DNA from: a virus
Reading direction: 5' to 3' (one strand)
Virus record (IMG/VR): IMGVR_UViG_3300033553_000563
Span: 1-37,414 of that record
Length of the DNA stretch: 37,414 bases
This document shows, in pieces, positions 16,493 to 24,537 of the stretch. The first letter of the stretch is position 1. Each line of letters starts with the position of its first letter. The position numbers were made by a program, and so were the translations under genes. The notes under the pieces are model-generated. The model searched no databases. It was given only the letters and a program-made list of their open reading frames with translations, and was not told where the DNA came from.

Positions 16493-16509
16493 TTGGACGT
16501 TTTTTTAAA

Positions 16510-16540
16510 AAAACTGCTGCATACTGTATGCAGCAGTTTT
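16510..16540 (-). terminator. Terminator after the major capsid gene
   Basis: A perfect 15-bp inverted repeat (16510-16524 with 16526-16540, centred on 16525) is followed on the minus strand by a T run. It lies in the 56-nt gap between the capsid stop and the lysis cassette, so capsid can be made in excess of downstream genes. Confidence 0.85.
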
Positions 16541-16548
16541 AAAGTTAC

Positions 16549-17469
16549 TTACAGGATTGCGCCTATAAATTTATTTTGATACGGCATTACAACGAAGTAA
16601 TGACGGTATGCCAAATCGTTTGTTTGATTTGTAGGGTTGTTTTTCGCCTCCACAAAATATTGCTTTGTCAAGCCTGTTTTTTTGGCAATCGCCTCTTTAA
16701 CAAAAGCAACTGATGCAACAGTATCACCGGCAACAGAAACAGCGCCGTACGCTTTTTTCGCTTTTGTAGCAATGGTGTAAATTGGCAATGCAGGGTATTT
16801 GTGCAATTCAAAGTCAGAAATTACCGGAGACGGTTTTCCTTTGGCATAATCAACCAATTGATTCCCGAAGTTTTTACGATCTAACAACAAATCGTTCCAA
16901 TGCGCATTTTTCAAAACCAATCGTCTTCCTTCTTCCGGCCATCCGCCATCATCACAAAGGGCTTTAAAAGCAACAATGTCCTCGTAGGTTAAACGCAACC
17001 TTCCTGTTGCATCTGCCTCAGCTGTTGCTCCACCTGTGGCAGTCATTACCGGAGTGGCAACGGTATTGCCTGCAGGTGCAATGGCGTGAATGGCTTTTTT
17101 ATAACGGTTGGTTAAAAGCGCTCTTACGGCTGCTTTGGTAACCACGTCTATTTTGTCATAAGATGCACCGATAATTTGGTCATCTGTTAAAGTGATCACT
17201 TTAGTTTGGAATTTATCCAAAGTAATTTGGATGGTTCCGTCCGCATAAACCTGAACCGGGATAGGATAGGTTGTATTATTGATCAACACGTCCACTTCAA
17301 ATTCTGTGCTTGGCACAAAAATGATGTTTTGCTCAGAGATTTGCCCCTGGTTAATCTGCGTTACATCAGCTGAGATTTCTGACAATCCTTCCAAGAAGGT
17401 TGCTACGTCTGATTTGTCTAGGTTTTGGATGATTCTCCCCAACCATATTTCTGGAAAATTTGCTGGCAT
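16549..17469 (-). CDS. Major capsid protein (Mu gpT-like position)
   Basis: 306 aa. FPEIWLGRIIQNLDKSDVAT followed by a PVQVYADGTIQITLDKFQTK stretch and VVTKAAVRALLTNRYKKAIH fits the HK97-fold capsid proteins of Bacteroidota Mu-like phages. The C-terminus (NDLAYRHYFVVMPYQNKFIG) is typical of the family. It follows the protease/scaffold gene by 6 nt, matching the Mu I/Z-T order, and is followed by a strong terminator, as expected for the most abundant virion product. Confidence 0.8.
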   Translation of the reverse strand: MPANFPEIWLGRIIQNLDKSDVATFLEGLSEISADVTQINQGQISEQNIIFVPSTEFEVDVLINNTTYPIPVQVYADGTIQITLDKFQTKVITLTDDQIIGASYDKIDVVTKAAVRALLTNRYKKAIHAIAPAGNTVATPVMTATGGATAEADATGRLRLTYEDIVAFKALCDDGGWPEEGRRLVLKNAHWNDLLLDRKNFGNQLVDYAKGKPSPVISDFELHKYPALPIYTIATKAKKAYGAVSVAGDTVASVAFVKEAIAKKTGLTKQYFVEAKNNPTNQTNDLAYRHYFVVMPYQNKFIGAIL

Positions 17470-17475
17470 TTTTTT

Positions 17476-17928
17476 TTATTGTTTTGGTGTAAATAATTCC
17501 TTGTATTGTTCAGGGCTTTTTTGTTTAAAAGCCAATTGTGCTTCCAAGCCTAATTTTTGAAAGTCGTCGGCAGTTTTAACTTCGCCGCCTGTTGCAGCCA
17601 CAATTACAGCAGCCAAAGAAGCTTTTGCAGGAATAGAAGCCAATGTTGAAGTCAATAGATCTTCATTAGCAATTCCTAAGTTCACAAACTGATCTGTTTT
17701 ATCAGCTGTTATTTGGCCAGCGGTTACGGCTGCAGCAACCTGTAGGTTCATTTTTGCCAATTTCGCAGTTTCATCTGCTTCCAACCTTGCAGACAGTTTT
17801 AATTCTGCTGCAGTTTTCGAGGCATTTAAAGCAACAATCTTTGCGCTTAGTTCTGCCGACTCTAATTCTGTGTCAGCTGTAAAACCTAATACTAAGGCAG
17901 CAGCTGCGGTTAATTTAATTTTACTCAT
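17476..17928 (-). CDS. Possible internal-start scaffold protein (Mu gpZ-like)
   Basis: An in-frame ATG at 17928 begins MSKIKLTAAAALVLGFTADT and gives 150 aa covering only the helical scaffold region. The preceding linker (LELKLENQKNKNED) marks a domain boundary. In Mu, gpZ is made from an internal start within gene I, which makes a second product plausible. The two start contexts could not be compared quantitatively. Confidence 0.45.
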   Translation of the reverse strand: MSKIKLTAAAALVLGFTADTELESAELSAKIVALNASKTAAELKLSARLEADETAKLAKMNLQVAAAVTAGQITADKTDQFVNLGIANEDLLTSTLASIPAKASLAAVIVAATGGEVKTADDFQKLGLEAQLAFKQKSPEQYKELFTPKQ

Positions 17929-18459
17929 ATCTTCGTTTTTATTTTTTTGGTTTTCAAGTTTTAATTCCAAGCTTAAATCGACAGCCTCAATTACCGGCGT
18001 TAACGCCAGGCATAAATTTTGAACTTCTTCATCTTTTAACAATTCGCCAGTTTCTGCAGCATACAATCGTATGGAGTTGGCGTTGGAAGGAATGGCCACA
18101 ATGGACACTTCATACAGCTCGCATTTTTCAAGGATCAGTTGGCCGCCAACAATCTTTAAATCTTCACGGTGAAACGTAACCCCCATAGAACATGAGTTTA
18201 TAAAACCACGCTCAACTTTTCCTTCTATTTTAGCTGCGGCTTCATCTTCACTATCAAACACGGGCGTGCCGGTGAGTAATCCATTTTCTTTTTTGGTGTC
18301 TTCCCACTTTCCAAGAACACCGCTGGTGCTGTTGTAATGAGAATCTAACATCATAGGATTTTTGGCGAATCGCTTTAAGCTGATGCCGGCTGTAGGAATG
18401 ATGAAGCCGTAACTGTTCTTTATTTTTTCATCGTTAAAAACAAAAGGTTTTTTTGGCAT
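17476..18459 (-). CDS. Prohead serine protease with C-terminal scaffold (Mu gpI-like)
   Basis: About 327 aa from the ATG at 18459 (the frame is open to 18522 but the extra N-terminus looks spurious). An S78-type prohead protease domain is present: His41 in MLDSHYN and Ser91 in INSCSMGV, followed by ELYEVSIVAIPSNANSIRLY. The C-terminal part from MSKIKL (ATG at 17928) is Ala/Glu/Lys-rich helix, ending QKSPEQYKELFTPKQ, a scaffold. As in Mu I/Z, the internal ATG may give a separate 150-aa scaffold. The protease matures the prohead and degrades the scaffold. Confidence 0.85.
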   Translation of the reverse strand: MPKKPFVFNDEKIKNSYGFIIPTAGISLKRFAKNPMMLDSHYNSTSGVLGKWEDTKKENGLLTGTPVFDSEDEAAAKIEGKVERGFINSCSMGVTFHREDLKIVGGQLILEKCELYEVSIVAIPSNANSIRLYAAETGELLKDEEVQNLCLALTPVIEAVDLSLELKLENQKNKNEDMSKIKLTAAAALVLGFTADTELESAELSAKIVALNASKTAAELKLSARLEADETAKLAKMNLQVAAAVTAGQITADKTDQFVNLGIANEDLLTSTLASIPAKASLAAVIVAATGGEVKTADDFQKLGLEAQLAFKQKSPEQYKELFTPKQ

Positions 18460-18638
18460 TATTGCTGGCTTGTTTTGGACTTTTATGACTGCAAATATTT
18501 GTAAGAAAAAGGCAGCTTCCAAAAAACTGTAAAGCAGCTTTTCAAGGTTGTAAACACAGTAAACACAAGTGTTAAAAGGCTTTTCATTTTTTTTATTAAA
18601 GGTGTGGTTTGTGGTTATTTTGTCCTTAAAATAATCTC
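18460..18638. promoter_or_regulatory. Divergent late-promoter region with tandem GTAAACACA
   Basis: This gap separates the leftward protease-capsid-tail module from the rightward terminase-portal module. GTAAACACA occurs twice in exact tandem (18550-18558, 18559-18567) and is followed by AAGTGTT, giving AACAC...GTGTT symmetry. A partial -7 box, TATTTTG, is at about 18618 on the plus strand, and AATATTTG lies on the minus strand near 18500. I infer a shared binding site for a late activator; no activator gene is identified. Confidence 0.5.
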
Positions 18639-19196
18639 ATGGGATTGAAAAAATCGGAAGCAGAACAGTATGCTAAAATGTTATTTACTGACAATTCTCA
18701 AAAATTAACCCTTAAAGAAATTGCAGAACGTGTAGGAGTTAGACCAAATACCGTTACCGGATGGATAAAAAAAGGAAATTGGGAGAAGGTAAGATTGTCA
18801 TTAATGGTGAGTAGGCCAAAAATGATTACTGATTTGTATGAGCAACTGGATTTGTTAAACACTTCAATTAAAACCCGAAAAATAACCTATGATGTGCCTG
18901 ACAGGCTTACAAAGCCTATTAAATTAAAAGACAGTGAAGGTAACGAGTTTTTAAGTGTACCGGATTACACGCCTGAAGACTGGCCTATTCTTATTGGAAA
19001 CTTTGCAACTTCTAAAGAAGCCAATCAAATTGCGGTGCTTACACGCGCCATTAAAACTTTGGAAACTGAAACTTCCATCGCGGAAGTGTACGAAGTGGCT
19101 ACAGGGTTCCTGGACTACATTAAACCACAAGACTTCGATTTATACAAAAAATTGATCCCTTTGTTCGATGCTTTTATCAATTCAAAAAGTGAATAA
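18639..19196 (+). CDS. Terminase small subunit
   Basis: 185 aa. The N-terminal helix-turn-helix (TLKEIAERVGVRPNTVTGWI followed by KKGNWEKVR) is the DNA-binding module of terminase small subunits in Mu-like and related phages. The rest is helical, with a C-terminal segment (AEVYEVATGFLDYIKPQDFD) that should oligomerise or bind the large subunit. The stop codon overlaps the start of the large subunit at 19196. It recognises phage ends (pac-like) to begin headful packaging. Confidence 0.8.
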   Translation: MGLKKSEAEQYAKMLFTDNSQKLTLKEIAERVGVRPNTVTGWIKKGNWEKVRLSLMVSRPKMITDLYEQLDLLNTSIKTRKITYDVPDRLTKPIKLKDSEGNEFLSVPDYTPEDWPILIGNFATSKEANQIAVLTRAIKTLETETSIAEVYEVATGFLDYIKPQDFDLYKKLIPLFDAFINSKSE

Positions 19197-20725
19197 TGGC
19201 CAAAGCAATTGATAAAAAATATTTAAAACTTTGGAATCAATACAGGGAAAATACAGCGAAAGCAACACCTGTTGATTTAAATGAAACCCCTGTTGAAAAG
19301 CAGAACAGGATTGCTCATTTAGAAGCGCATCCCGAAAAGTGGTTTAAATATTATTTCCCAAACCATTACACTGCTGAACCTGCACCATTTCATATTGCAG
19401 CCACCAAGCGCGTGCTTAAAAATGCAGAATGGTATGAAGTGCGTTCCTGGTCGCGTGAGTTGGCAAAAAGTAGCCGTACACGTATGGAAGTGCTTTATTT
19501 GGTGCTTACAGGCAAAAAAAGAAACGTGTTGCTGGTATCCAGTACGGAAGACAATGCCAAACGATTATTATTACCTTATAAAGTACAGCTCGAAAGCAAT
19601 AACAGAATTATAAATGACTACGGCGACCAACAAAGCATAGGCAATTGGGAAGCCGGGGAGTTTATTACCAAAAAAGGAGCTTCATTTCGCGCATTGGGAG
19701 CAGGTCAAAGTCCTCGTGGAACCAACAATGATGCTGTAAGGCCAGACATTATTTTAATTGATGATATTGACACCGATGAAGAGTGCCGAAATGCAGAGCG
19801 AATTAAGTCAAAAGTAAAATGGATAAATGAAGCACTTTATCCTACAAGGTCAATTTCAGAACCATTACTTTGGATTGCCTGCGGAAACATTATTGCCAAA
19901 TATTGTTGTATTACCGAAATGGCGAAGTTGGCCGATGTTCACGAAGTGATCAATATTCGAGACAAACAAGGCAAAAGTACTTGGCCCACAAAAAATACGG
20001 AAGCTTTTATCGATATCGCATTAAGGCCAATACCATGGAGTTCCCAACAAAAAGAATATTACAACAATCCAATTTCTGAAGGTGATACTTTTAAAGAAAT
20101 AACCTACGGCCCCGTACCTAAGTTGTCAACTTGTGACCAAGTAATGGCTTATGCAGATCCTTCAACCTCAAACAGGGACAAAGGCCCTAATAAACAAGCT
20201 TCTTATAAAGGGGTTGTTATTGTTGGATCAAAGGGTCGCAGACGTTATTTGTACAAAGTTTGGCTCGAGCAAACAAGTAACTCAAAGTTTGTAGACTGGC
20301 TTTATGAAGCTTATTTGTTTATGAAAGACCATGGAGTTGATACCAGGCGTATTGAAATTGAAAACAATTCATTGCAAAATCCACATTATGAACAGGTATT
20401 ACTGCCGTTAATTTATCAACGTGCAGACGACTATGGATTTACCATTCCAATCACTGAAGACACTCGTCAAAAGCCTGATAAGTTTACAAGAATTGAAGGA
20501 ACATTAGAACCACTCAATCGTTTAGGCAACTTAATTTTTAATGAAAAAGAGAAGAAAGAGCCAAATATGGTGCGAATGCACGACCAGATGATTGGCGTTT
20601 CACCGCAGGCAGTTATGATGGATGGGCCTGATGCACTGGAAGGGGCTTGCTGGAAAATTCAAAACAGGGCAATTCAAAAAAACATGGGCTATTCTTTTGG
20701 CTCAATTAACTCACGTAAATTCTAA
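19196..20725 (+). CDS. Terminase large subunit (Mu gp28-like)
   Basis: 509 aa. An ATPase domain with a degenerate Walker A (SRELAKSSRT, about residues 86-95), Walker B DIILIDDID (184-192) and a coupling motif near WIACGNII. The C-terminal RNase H-like nuclease begins at MAYADPSTS with its first Asp at about 321; IEIENNSL and the PDKFTRIEGTLEPL stretch are its later motifs. It powers DNA packaging and cuts packaged DNA after a headful, including flanking host DNA in Mu-like phages. It is followed after 3 nt by the gp36-like gene. Confidence 0.88.
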   Translation: MAKAIDKKYLKLWNQYRENTAKATPVDLNETPVEKQNRIAHLEAHPEKWFKYYFPNHYTAEPAPFHIAATKRVLKNAEWYEVRSWSRELAKSSRTRMEVLYLVLTGKKRNVLLVSSTEDNAKRLLLPYKVQLESNNRIINDYGDQQSIGNWEAGEFITKKGASFRALGAGQSPRGTNNDAVRPDIILIDDIDTDEECRNAERIKSKVKWINEALYPTRSISEPLLWIACGNIIAKYCCITEMAKLADVHEVINIRDKQGKSTWPTKNTEAFIDIALRPIPWSSQQKEYYNNPISEGDTFKEITYGPVPKLSTCDQVMAYADPSTSNRDKGPNKQASYKGVVIVGSKGRRRYLYKVWLEQTSNSKFVDWLYEAYLFMKDHGVDTRRIEIENNSLQNPHYEQVLLPLIYQRADDYGFTIPITEDTRQKPDKFTRIEGTLEPLNRLGNLIFNEKEKKEPNMVRMHDQMIGVSPQAVMMDGPDALEGACWKIQNRAIQKNMGYSFGSINSRKF

Positions 20726-20728
20726 ATT

Positions 20729-21175
20729 ATGTTTTTAACGGATGCCGATTTAGGCTCAACAATGTACGGTTATCAAATTGACCAAATAACAGAAGGCGAC
20801 GCAACTATTGTGGACATTGCAATGGCAGCTGCAGAAGAGGAAGTGCGCAGTTATTTAACCGGAAACAACAAAAAAGACTGGCAAGATGGTCGGCTACAGT
20901 ATGATGTGAACGCCATTTTAACCGCCGTAGGCACAGAGCGAAATGCGTTAATTGTAAAAATGACCGTGGTTATTGCAAAATGGTGGATTGTAGATCTATG
21001 TAACGCCGATATTATTTATGAACAGGCAAAAGAACGCTACGACAGGGCAGTAAATTGGCTTAAAGACTTAGCCACAGGCAAAATAAACTTAAGCACATTG
21101 CCTTTAATTGATACCGAATTAAGCACTAAAGAACCGTTTAGCTTCGGCTCACGCAAAAAATTTACACACGAATAA
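20729..21175 (+). CDS. Mu gp36-like head-tail connector protein (DUF1320)
   Basis: 148 aa. The pattern FLTDADLGSTMYGYQIDQIT...A...AAAEEEVRSYLTG, followed by a helix with NALIVKMTVVIAKWWIVDLC and the YEQAKERYDRAVNWLKDLAT repeat-like segment, fits DUF1320/gp36, which I associate with head completion at the connector. In Mu this gene lies after the capsid; here it sits between terminase and portal, a rearranged order. It ends 2 nt before the portal ATG. Confidence 0.78.
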   Translation: MFLTDADLGSTMYGYQIDQITEGDATIVDIAMAAAEEEVRSYLTGNNKKDWQDGRLQYDVNAILTAVGTERNALIVKMTVVIAKWWIVDLCNADIIYEQAKERYDRAVNWLKDLATGKINLSTLPLIDTELSTKEPFSFGSRKKFTHE

Positions 21176-21177
21176 TC

Positions 21178-22419
21178 ATGACACGTAAAACAAAAAGATA
21201 CACCAGGGCGCAATCGCAAACTTTTGCGGCTGCAGGAACCAGTAAAACAAATGCAGTATTGCCAAAATATTCAGCTTCAATAGCGCCTAAAGCAGTGGCA
21301 CGAATTCGCCAAGACATTGCCAGCTGGAATACCGCTTTAAAAATGACAAAGATACTAGACAATCCTAAGTGGTTTTTGTTACAGCAATTGTATGATGAAG
21401 TGGCGTTGGACGCGTTGTTTACGTCGCAATATAAAAACAGGCAATTAAAAGCGTTGTCAGAAACCATTGTTTTGAAAAAGCCTAATGGTGAAGTTGATGA
21501 AGATCAGTCCAAAATGCTTAACAACGCCATTTTTACCAATGAAATAAATAGGCATATTCTTGAAAGCCGTTACAAAATTCATTCTTTGATTGAATTGTCT
21601 TTTAACGCTGAAAAAATACTTCAGGTAGATTTGATTCCTCGTGAAAATATAGATCCTGTTGGCGGCTTTTTATATCCGGACTATTCTGAAGACAAAAAGA
21701 TACCTTACAGGGAAGCTTCGGAATATGGAATTTGGCTGCTGGAGTTTGGCGAAAAAGGAGACTTAGGCTTAATAAACAATGCCGTACCGCACGTACTGTT
21801 TAAACGCTTTGCGCAAAGTTGCTGGAGCGAGTTGTGCGAAATTTACGGAATTCCGCCTCGGGTGATGAAAACAAACACGCAGGATCCTGTCGCTTTAAAA
21901 AGAGCTGAAACAATGATGCGCGATATGGGTGCGGCCGCTTGGTTTATTATCGATGAAAGCGAAAAGTTCGAGTGGGCTTCTGCAGCAACCACCAACGGCG
22001 ATGTTTACAAAAATTTAATAACGCTTTGCAATAATGAAATATCATTGTTGATCACCGGAGCGGTAATTGGCCAGGACACAAAAAACGGCAGCCGATCTAA
22101 AGACGAGAGCGGACAAGAAATGTTGCAAACTTTAATTGACAGCGATTTGCGTTTGTTGGAGCAACATTGGAATTCAACCGTTATTCCAGCCTTGGTAAAG
22201 TTGGGCGTGCTAAAAGGTGAATTGACTTACGGTTACGAACAAACTGAAGACTTAGCGCAATTGTGGACAATGACCAAAGAAGCTTTTCCGTTTTTTGATG
22301 TGAAGCCGGAGTGGGTTCAACAAAAGTTTGGAATTGAAGTGGCCGCTAAAAAAGTACCAACGCAACAAAACACGTTGAGCCTTATTGACGGAAAACTGCC
22401 TGAAGGTTTTTTCGACTAA
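21178..22419 (+). CDS. Portal protein (DUF935, Mu gp29-like)
   Basis: 413 aa in the 0 frame. DUF935 features: RIRQDIASWNTALKMTKILD, HSLIELSFNAEKILQVDLIP, WSELCEIYGIPPRVMKTNTQ and the region around GAVIGQDTKNGSRSKDESG. It forms the dodecameric DNA entry ring. The 0 frame ends LPEGFFD, stop at 22417-22419. The last codons contain T TTT TTC, and the -1 frame continues directly into the MuF domain, so some or all portal may carry a C-terminal MuF extension (fusion about 707 aa). Confidence 0.87.
   Translation: MTRKTKRYTRAQSQTFAAAGTSKTNAVLPKYSASIAPKAVARIRQDIASWNTALKMTKILDNPKWFLLQQLYDEVALDALFTSQYKNRQLKALSETIVLKKPNGEVDEDQSKMLNNAIFTNEINRHILESRYKIHSLIELSFNAEKILQVDLIPRENIDPVGGFLYPDYSEDKKIPYREASEYGIWLLEFGEKGDLGLINNAVPHVLFKRFAQSCWSELCEIYGIPPRVMKTNTQDPVALKRAETMMRDMGAAAWFIIDESEKFEWASAATTNGDVYKNLITLCNNEISLLITGAVIGQDTKNGSRSKDESGQEMLQTLIDSDLRLLEQHWNSTVIPALVKLGVLKGELTYGYEQTEDLAQLWTMTKEAFPFFDVKPEWVQQKFGIEVAAKKVPTQQNTLSLIDGKLPEGFFD
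22407..22413 (+). other. Slippery T TTT TTC heptamer joining portal and MuF frames
   Basis: The portal codons are GGT TTT TTC GAC TAA. The -1 frame is open only from 22404, after a TGA at 22401-22403, so the overlap before the portal stop is about 15 nt and contains this X XXY YYZ heptamer. After a slip, reading resumes CGA CTA AGC into the MuF frame. A one-base error in the T6 run would look the same. Confidence 0.6.
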
Positions 22420-23300
22420 GCCCTGAAGGTTACTTTGGGGCATTTCACAATAGATTAGAGTTTCTTTACGGCTGCAGCTGCAGTAATTGTAACGCGCAAA
22501 AAGAAACATTAAATCTTGCGCTGAAAGACAAGTTTAAACCGTTATTAACTGCTGTTGAAATTGCGTTTAAAAAATTGCACACAAAAGGAAGTTACAAGCC
22601 GAAAGATTTGGACACCGTGCCGGAATATAAAGCCATTATTTCCGAAACAAACAATATTTTAAGCAGTGTTTTTAAAGACAATGATTTGTCTGAAGGAATG
22701 CTGGAGAGTTTGGAAAACGATGTATTTCTGTTTTCATCCTTAAAAACACACGCACAATTGTTTGAGGCTTCTCGCCTATTGCTGACTGAAGACAAACAGA
22801 TAAAATCGTATGCCGTTTTTGAAAATGATGTAAAAAGCATCAAAAGCAATTACAACGAGAACTATTTGGAAGCCGAATATCAATTCGCGGTGGGAACCGT
22901 CCAAATGGCAGAACGTTGGGAAGGGTTTTCTGATTCTAAAAGATACAATTTAACCTATCGTACTGCAGGCGACAGCCAAGTAAGGCCTGAACACGTAGTT
23001 TTAAATGGCATTACCCTGCCAAAAAGCGATGTGTTTTGGGTTTACTACTATGCGCCAAACGGCTGGCGTTGTAGGTGTACCGTTGTGGAAACATTGGCAA
23101 GCGACGGTGAAGTAAGTGATTCGGCAACATCTATTGCCCTGGGCGAAAAAGCCACCACCAAATTGGATAAGGACGGCAATAATAAATTGGCAATTTTCCG
23201 CTTTAACCCGGCAAAGGAAAAAGTGGTGTTTCCACCTAAGCATCCGTACCACAAAGTTCAGGGAGCAGCACAGGTTAAAAAGCAAGTAAATGCTAAATAG
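22413..23300 (+). CDS. MuF-like head morphogenesis protein, apparently expressed by -1 frameshift from the portal
   Basis: 295 codons from the shift site. It reads RLSPEGYFGAFHNRLEFLYG, then a Cys cluster CSCSNCN, a helical region, and the MuF/SPP1-gp7 core near the C-terminus (YNLTYRTAGDSQVRPEHVVL; VFWVYYYAPNGWRCRCTV). There is no ATG, GTG or TTG between the frame opening at 22404 and a TTG at 22575, and the first ATG is well inside the domain. Normal initiation would therefore lose conserved sequence. MuF proteins act as minor head proteins near the portal. Frameshift, an indel, or a non-standard start are the options. Confidence 0.75.
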   Translation, partial: RLSPEGYFGAFHNRLEFLYGCSCSNCNAQKETLNLALKDKFKPLLTAVEIAFKKLHTKGSYKPKDLDTVPEYKAIISETNNILSSVFKDNDLSEGMLESLENDVFLFSSLKTHAQLFEASRLLLTEDKQIKSYAVFENDVKSIKSNYNENYLEAEYQFAVGTVQMAERWEGFSDSKRYNLTYRTAGDSQVRPEHVVLNGITLPKSDVFWVYYYAPNGWRCRCTVVETLASDGEVSDSATSIALGEKATTKLDKDGNNKLAIFRFNPAKEKVVFPPKHPYHKVQGAAQVKKQVNAK

Positions 23301-23766
23301 TGCACAATTTTTAAAAGAGCTCACCAAAGACGTTCAGGTTGATCTTACGCAGGCGTTTGACCGTAACTTTGAAAGTAAATCGTTCTTTAACCAAAAATGG
23401 CCTGCAGAAAAATACGCTAATAGCAGAGGCTCACTAATGAATCGTACAGGAAAGTTAAGACGAAGTATTAAAAGTACAAATGCTAACGGACAAATAAGCT
23501 GGAGCAGTAATGTACCTTATGCAAGCGTTCATAATGAAGGTTTACAAGTAAAGGGTCAACGAAAAATAAGACAATACACAAATAAAAATTTTATGGGTAA
23601 AGGAAAATCCGTAAAAATTAAAGCACATACCAGAAATGTTAATTTTGAAATGCCACAAAGGCAGTTTATTGGCTGGCATCCACAGGTTGACGTGCGCATA
23701 AAAAAGATTGTAAATACAAATTTAGACGTGTTAAACAAAGAAATAATTAAAACATTGAAGAAATGA
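23290..23766 (+). CDS. Virion morphogenesis protein, gpG/gp31-like
   Basis: 158 aa. LMNRTGKLRRSIKSTNANGQ, then ISWSSNVPYASVHNEG and a PQRQFIGWHPQVD motif, is the phage virion morphogenesis (Mu gpG / P2 gpS-like) signature: a basic stretch, YA-x-x-H-N-E-G, and R-x-FIG. Such proteins act in head completion or head-tail joining. It overlaps the MuF gene by 11 nt and the next gene by 4 nt. Confidence 0.8.
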   Translation: MLNSAQFLKELTKDVQVDLTQAFDRNFESKSFFNQKWPAEKYANSRGSLMNRTGKLRRSIKSTNANGQISWSSNVPYASVHNEGLQVKGQRKIRQYTNKNFMGKGKSVKIKAHTRNVNFEMPQRQFIGWHPQVDVRIKKIVNTNLDVLNKEIIKTLKK

Positions 23767-24215
23767 AGAATATTATACCAAGCATCCAAGCCTTATTGCT
23801 TACCATTCCCGAGATAAAATATGTTGATGAAGATTGGGGGCAATTGGATTATTACGGTCCGCATCCTCCTGTGCAATGGCCTTGCGTGCTTATTGACATT
23901 GCAGCCGCTAATTTTGACAATTTAGGGCAGGACAAAACCGCCACGCCAGTACACCGCCAAACTGCCGCTAGCAGCATAAGTTTAACCGTTGCCAATTTGA
24001 AGTTAACCAACACCAGCGGCAAAGCGCCGTTATTGCAAAAAACACAGGCACGAAGCATTTGGGAAATTATAGATTTGATACACGCTAAAATACAGGGTGT
24101 GAATGCCAATGAAACTTCTGGAAAGTTAGTGAGAACCGCTTTGCAACGCACTAAACGCGATGACGGTGTACAGGAATATACGGTAATTTACAGCTTGGCG
24201 CTGCATAATGTTTAA
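23763..24215 (+). CDS. Putative tail terminator / gp37-like connector protein
   Basis: 150 aa. Alpha/beta, with an N-terminal helix (NIIPSIQALLLTIPEIKYVD), WPCVLIDIAAANFDN, and a beta C-terminus (RDDGVQEYTVIYSLALHNV). This resembles the fold pattern of tail terminators (Mu gp37/K-like), and it is the last gene of the rightward head module, where such a gene is expected. The assignment depends on gene order and a weak pattern. Confidence 0.55.
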   Translation: MKNIIPSIQALLLTIPEIKYVDEDWGQLDYYGPHPPVQWPCVLIDIAAANFDNLGQDKTATPVHRQTAASSISLTVANLKLTNTSGKAPLLQKTQARSIWEIIDLIHAKIQGVNANETSGKLVRTALQRTKRDDGVQEYTVIYSLALHNV

Positions 24216-24457
24216 AATAAAGAAGTTTGTTGTGCCTGGGCGTGTTCAATTTGTTTGAGTTCCTTTACTACCGGCGTTCCTAAAATGGTATAAAGCGTGG
24301 TTCGGCTAACGTGAAACGTAGGGTAAATATGCTTGCGCCAAATTACAATGGCAGGAATATCCTCATTCTTTTTCTCGTTATACAAGTCAAGAATGTCTTT
24401 ATAACGCAATAGCTTATTTTTTTGGACGCCTATTTGTTGTTTCTGACACTTTGTCAT
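24212..24457 (-). CDS. Small HTH-like conserved hypothetical protein
   Basis: 81 aa, basic. ILDLYNEKKNEDIPAIVIWR, then KHIYPTFHVSRTTLYTILG, looks like a winged or simple helix-turn-helix (FHVSRTTLYTIL as turn plus recognition helix). I recall similar short proteins in Bacteroidota Mu-like prophages without known function. It converges on the head module with a 4-nt overlap. It could be a regulator, possibly of late genes, but there is no direct evidence. Confidence 0.6.
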   Translation of the reverse strand: MTKCQKQQIGVQKNKLLRYKDILDLYNEKKNEDIPAIVIWRKHIYPTFHVSRTTLYTILGTPVVKELKQIEHAQAQQTSLF

Positions 24458-24510
24458 ATAAACAAAAATAGCATTAAATTTGGAATGTGCAAGGAAAATG
24501 TTTTCATAAA

Positions 24511-24533
24511 AAAACCACTCATTGAGTGGTTTT
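24511..24533. terminator. Terminator after the lipoprotein gene
   Basis: AAAACCACTCA (24511-24521) pairs with TGAGTGGTTTT (24523-24533), flanked by A and T runs, so it can act on both strands. It lies 5 nt beyond the lipoprotein stop. Confidence 0.85.
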
Positions 24534-24537
24534 TTTA

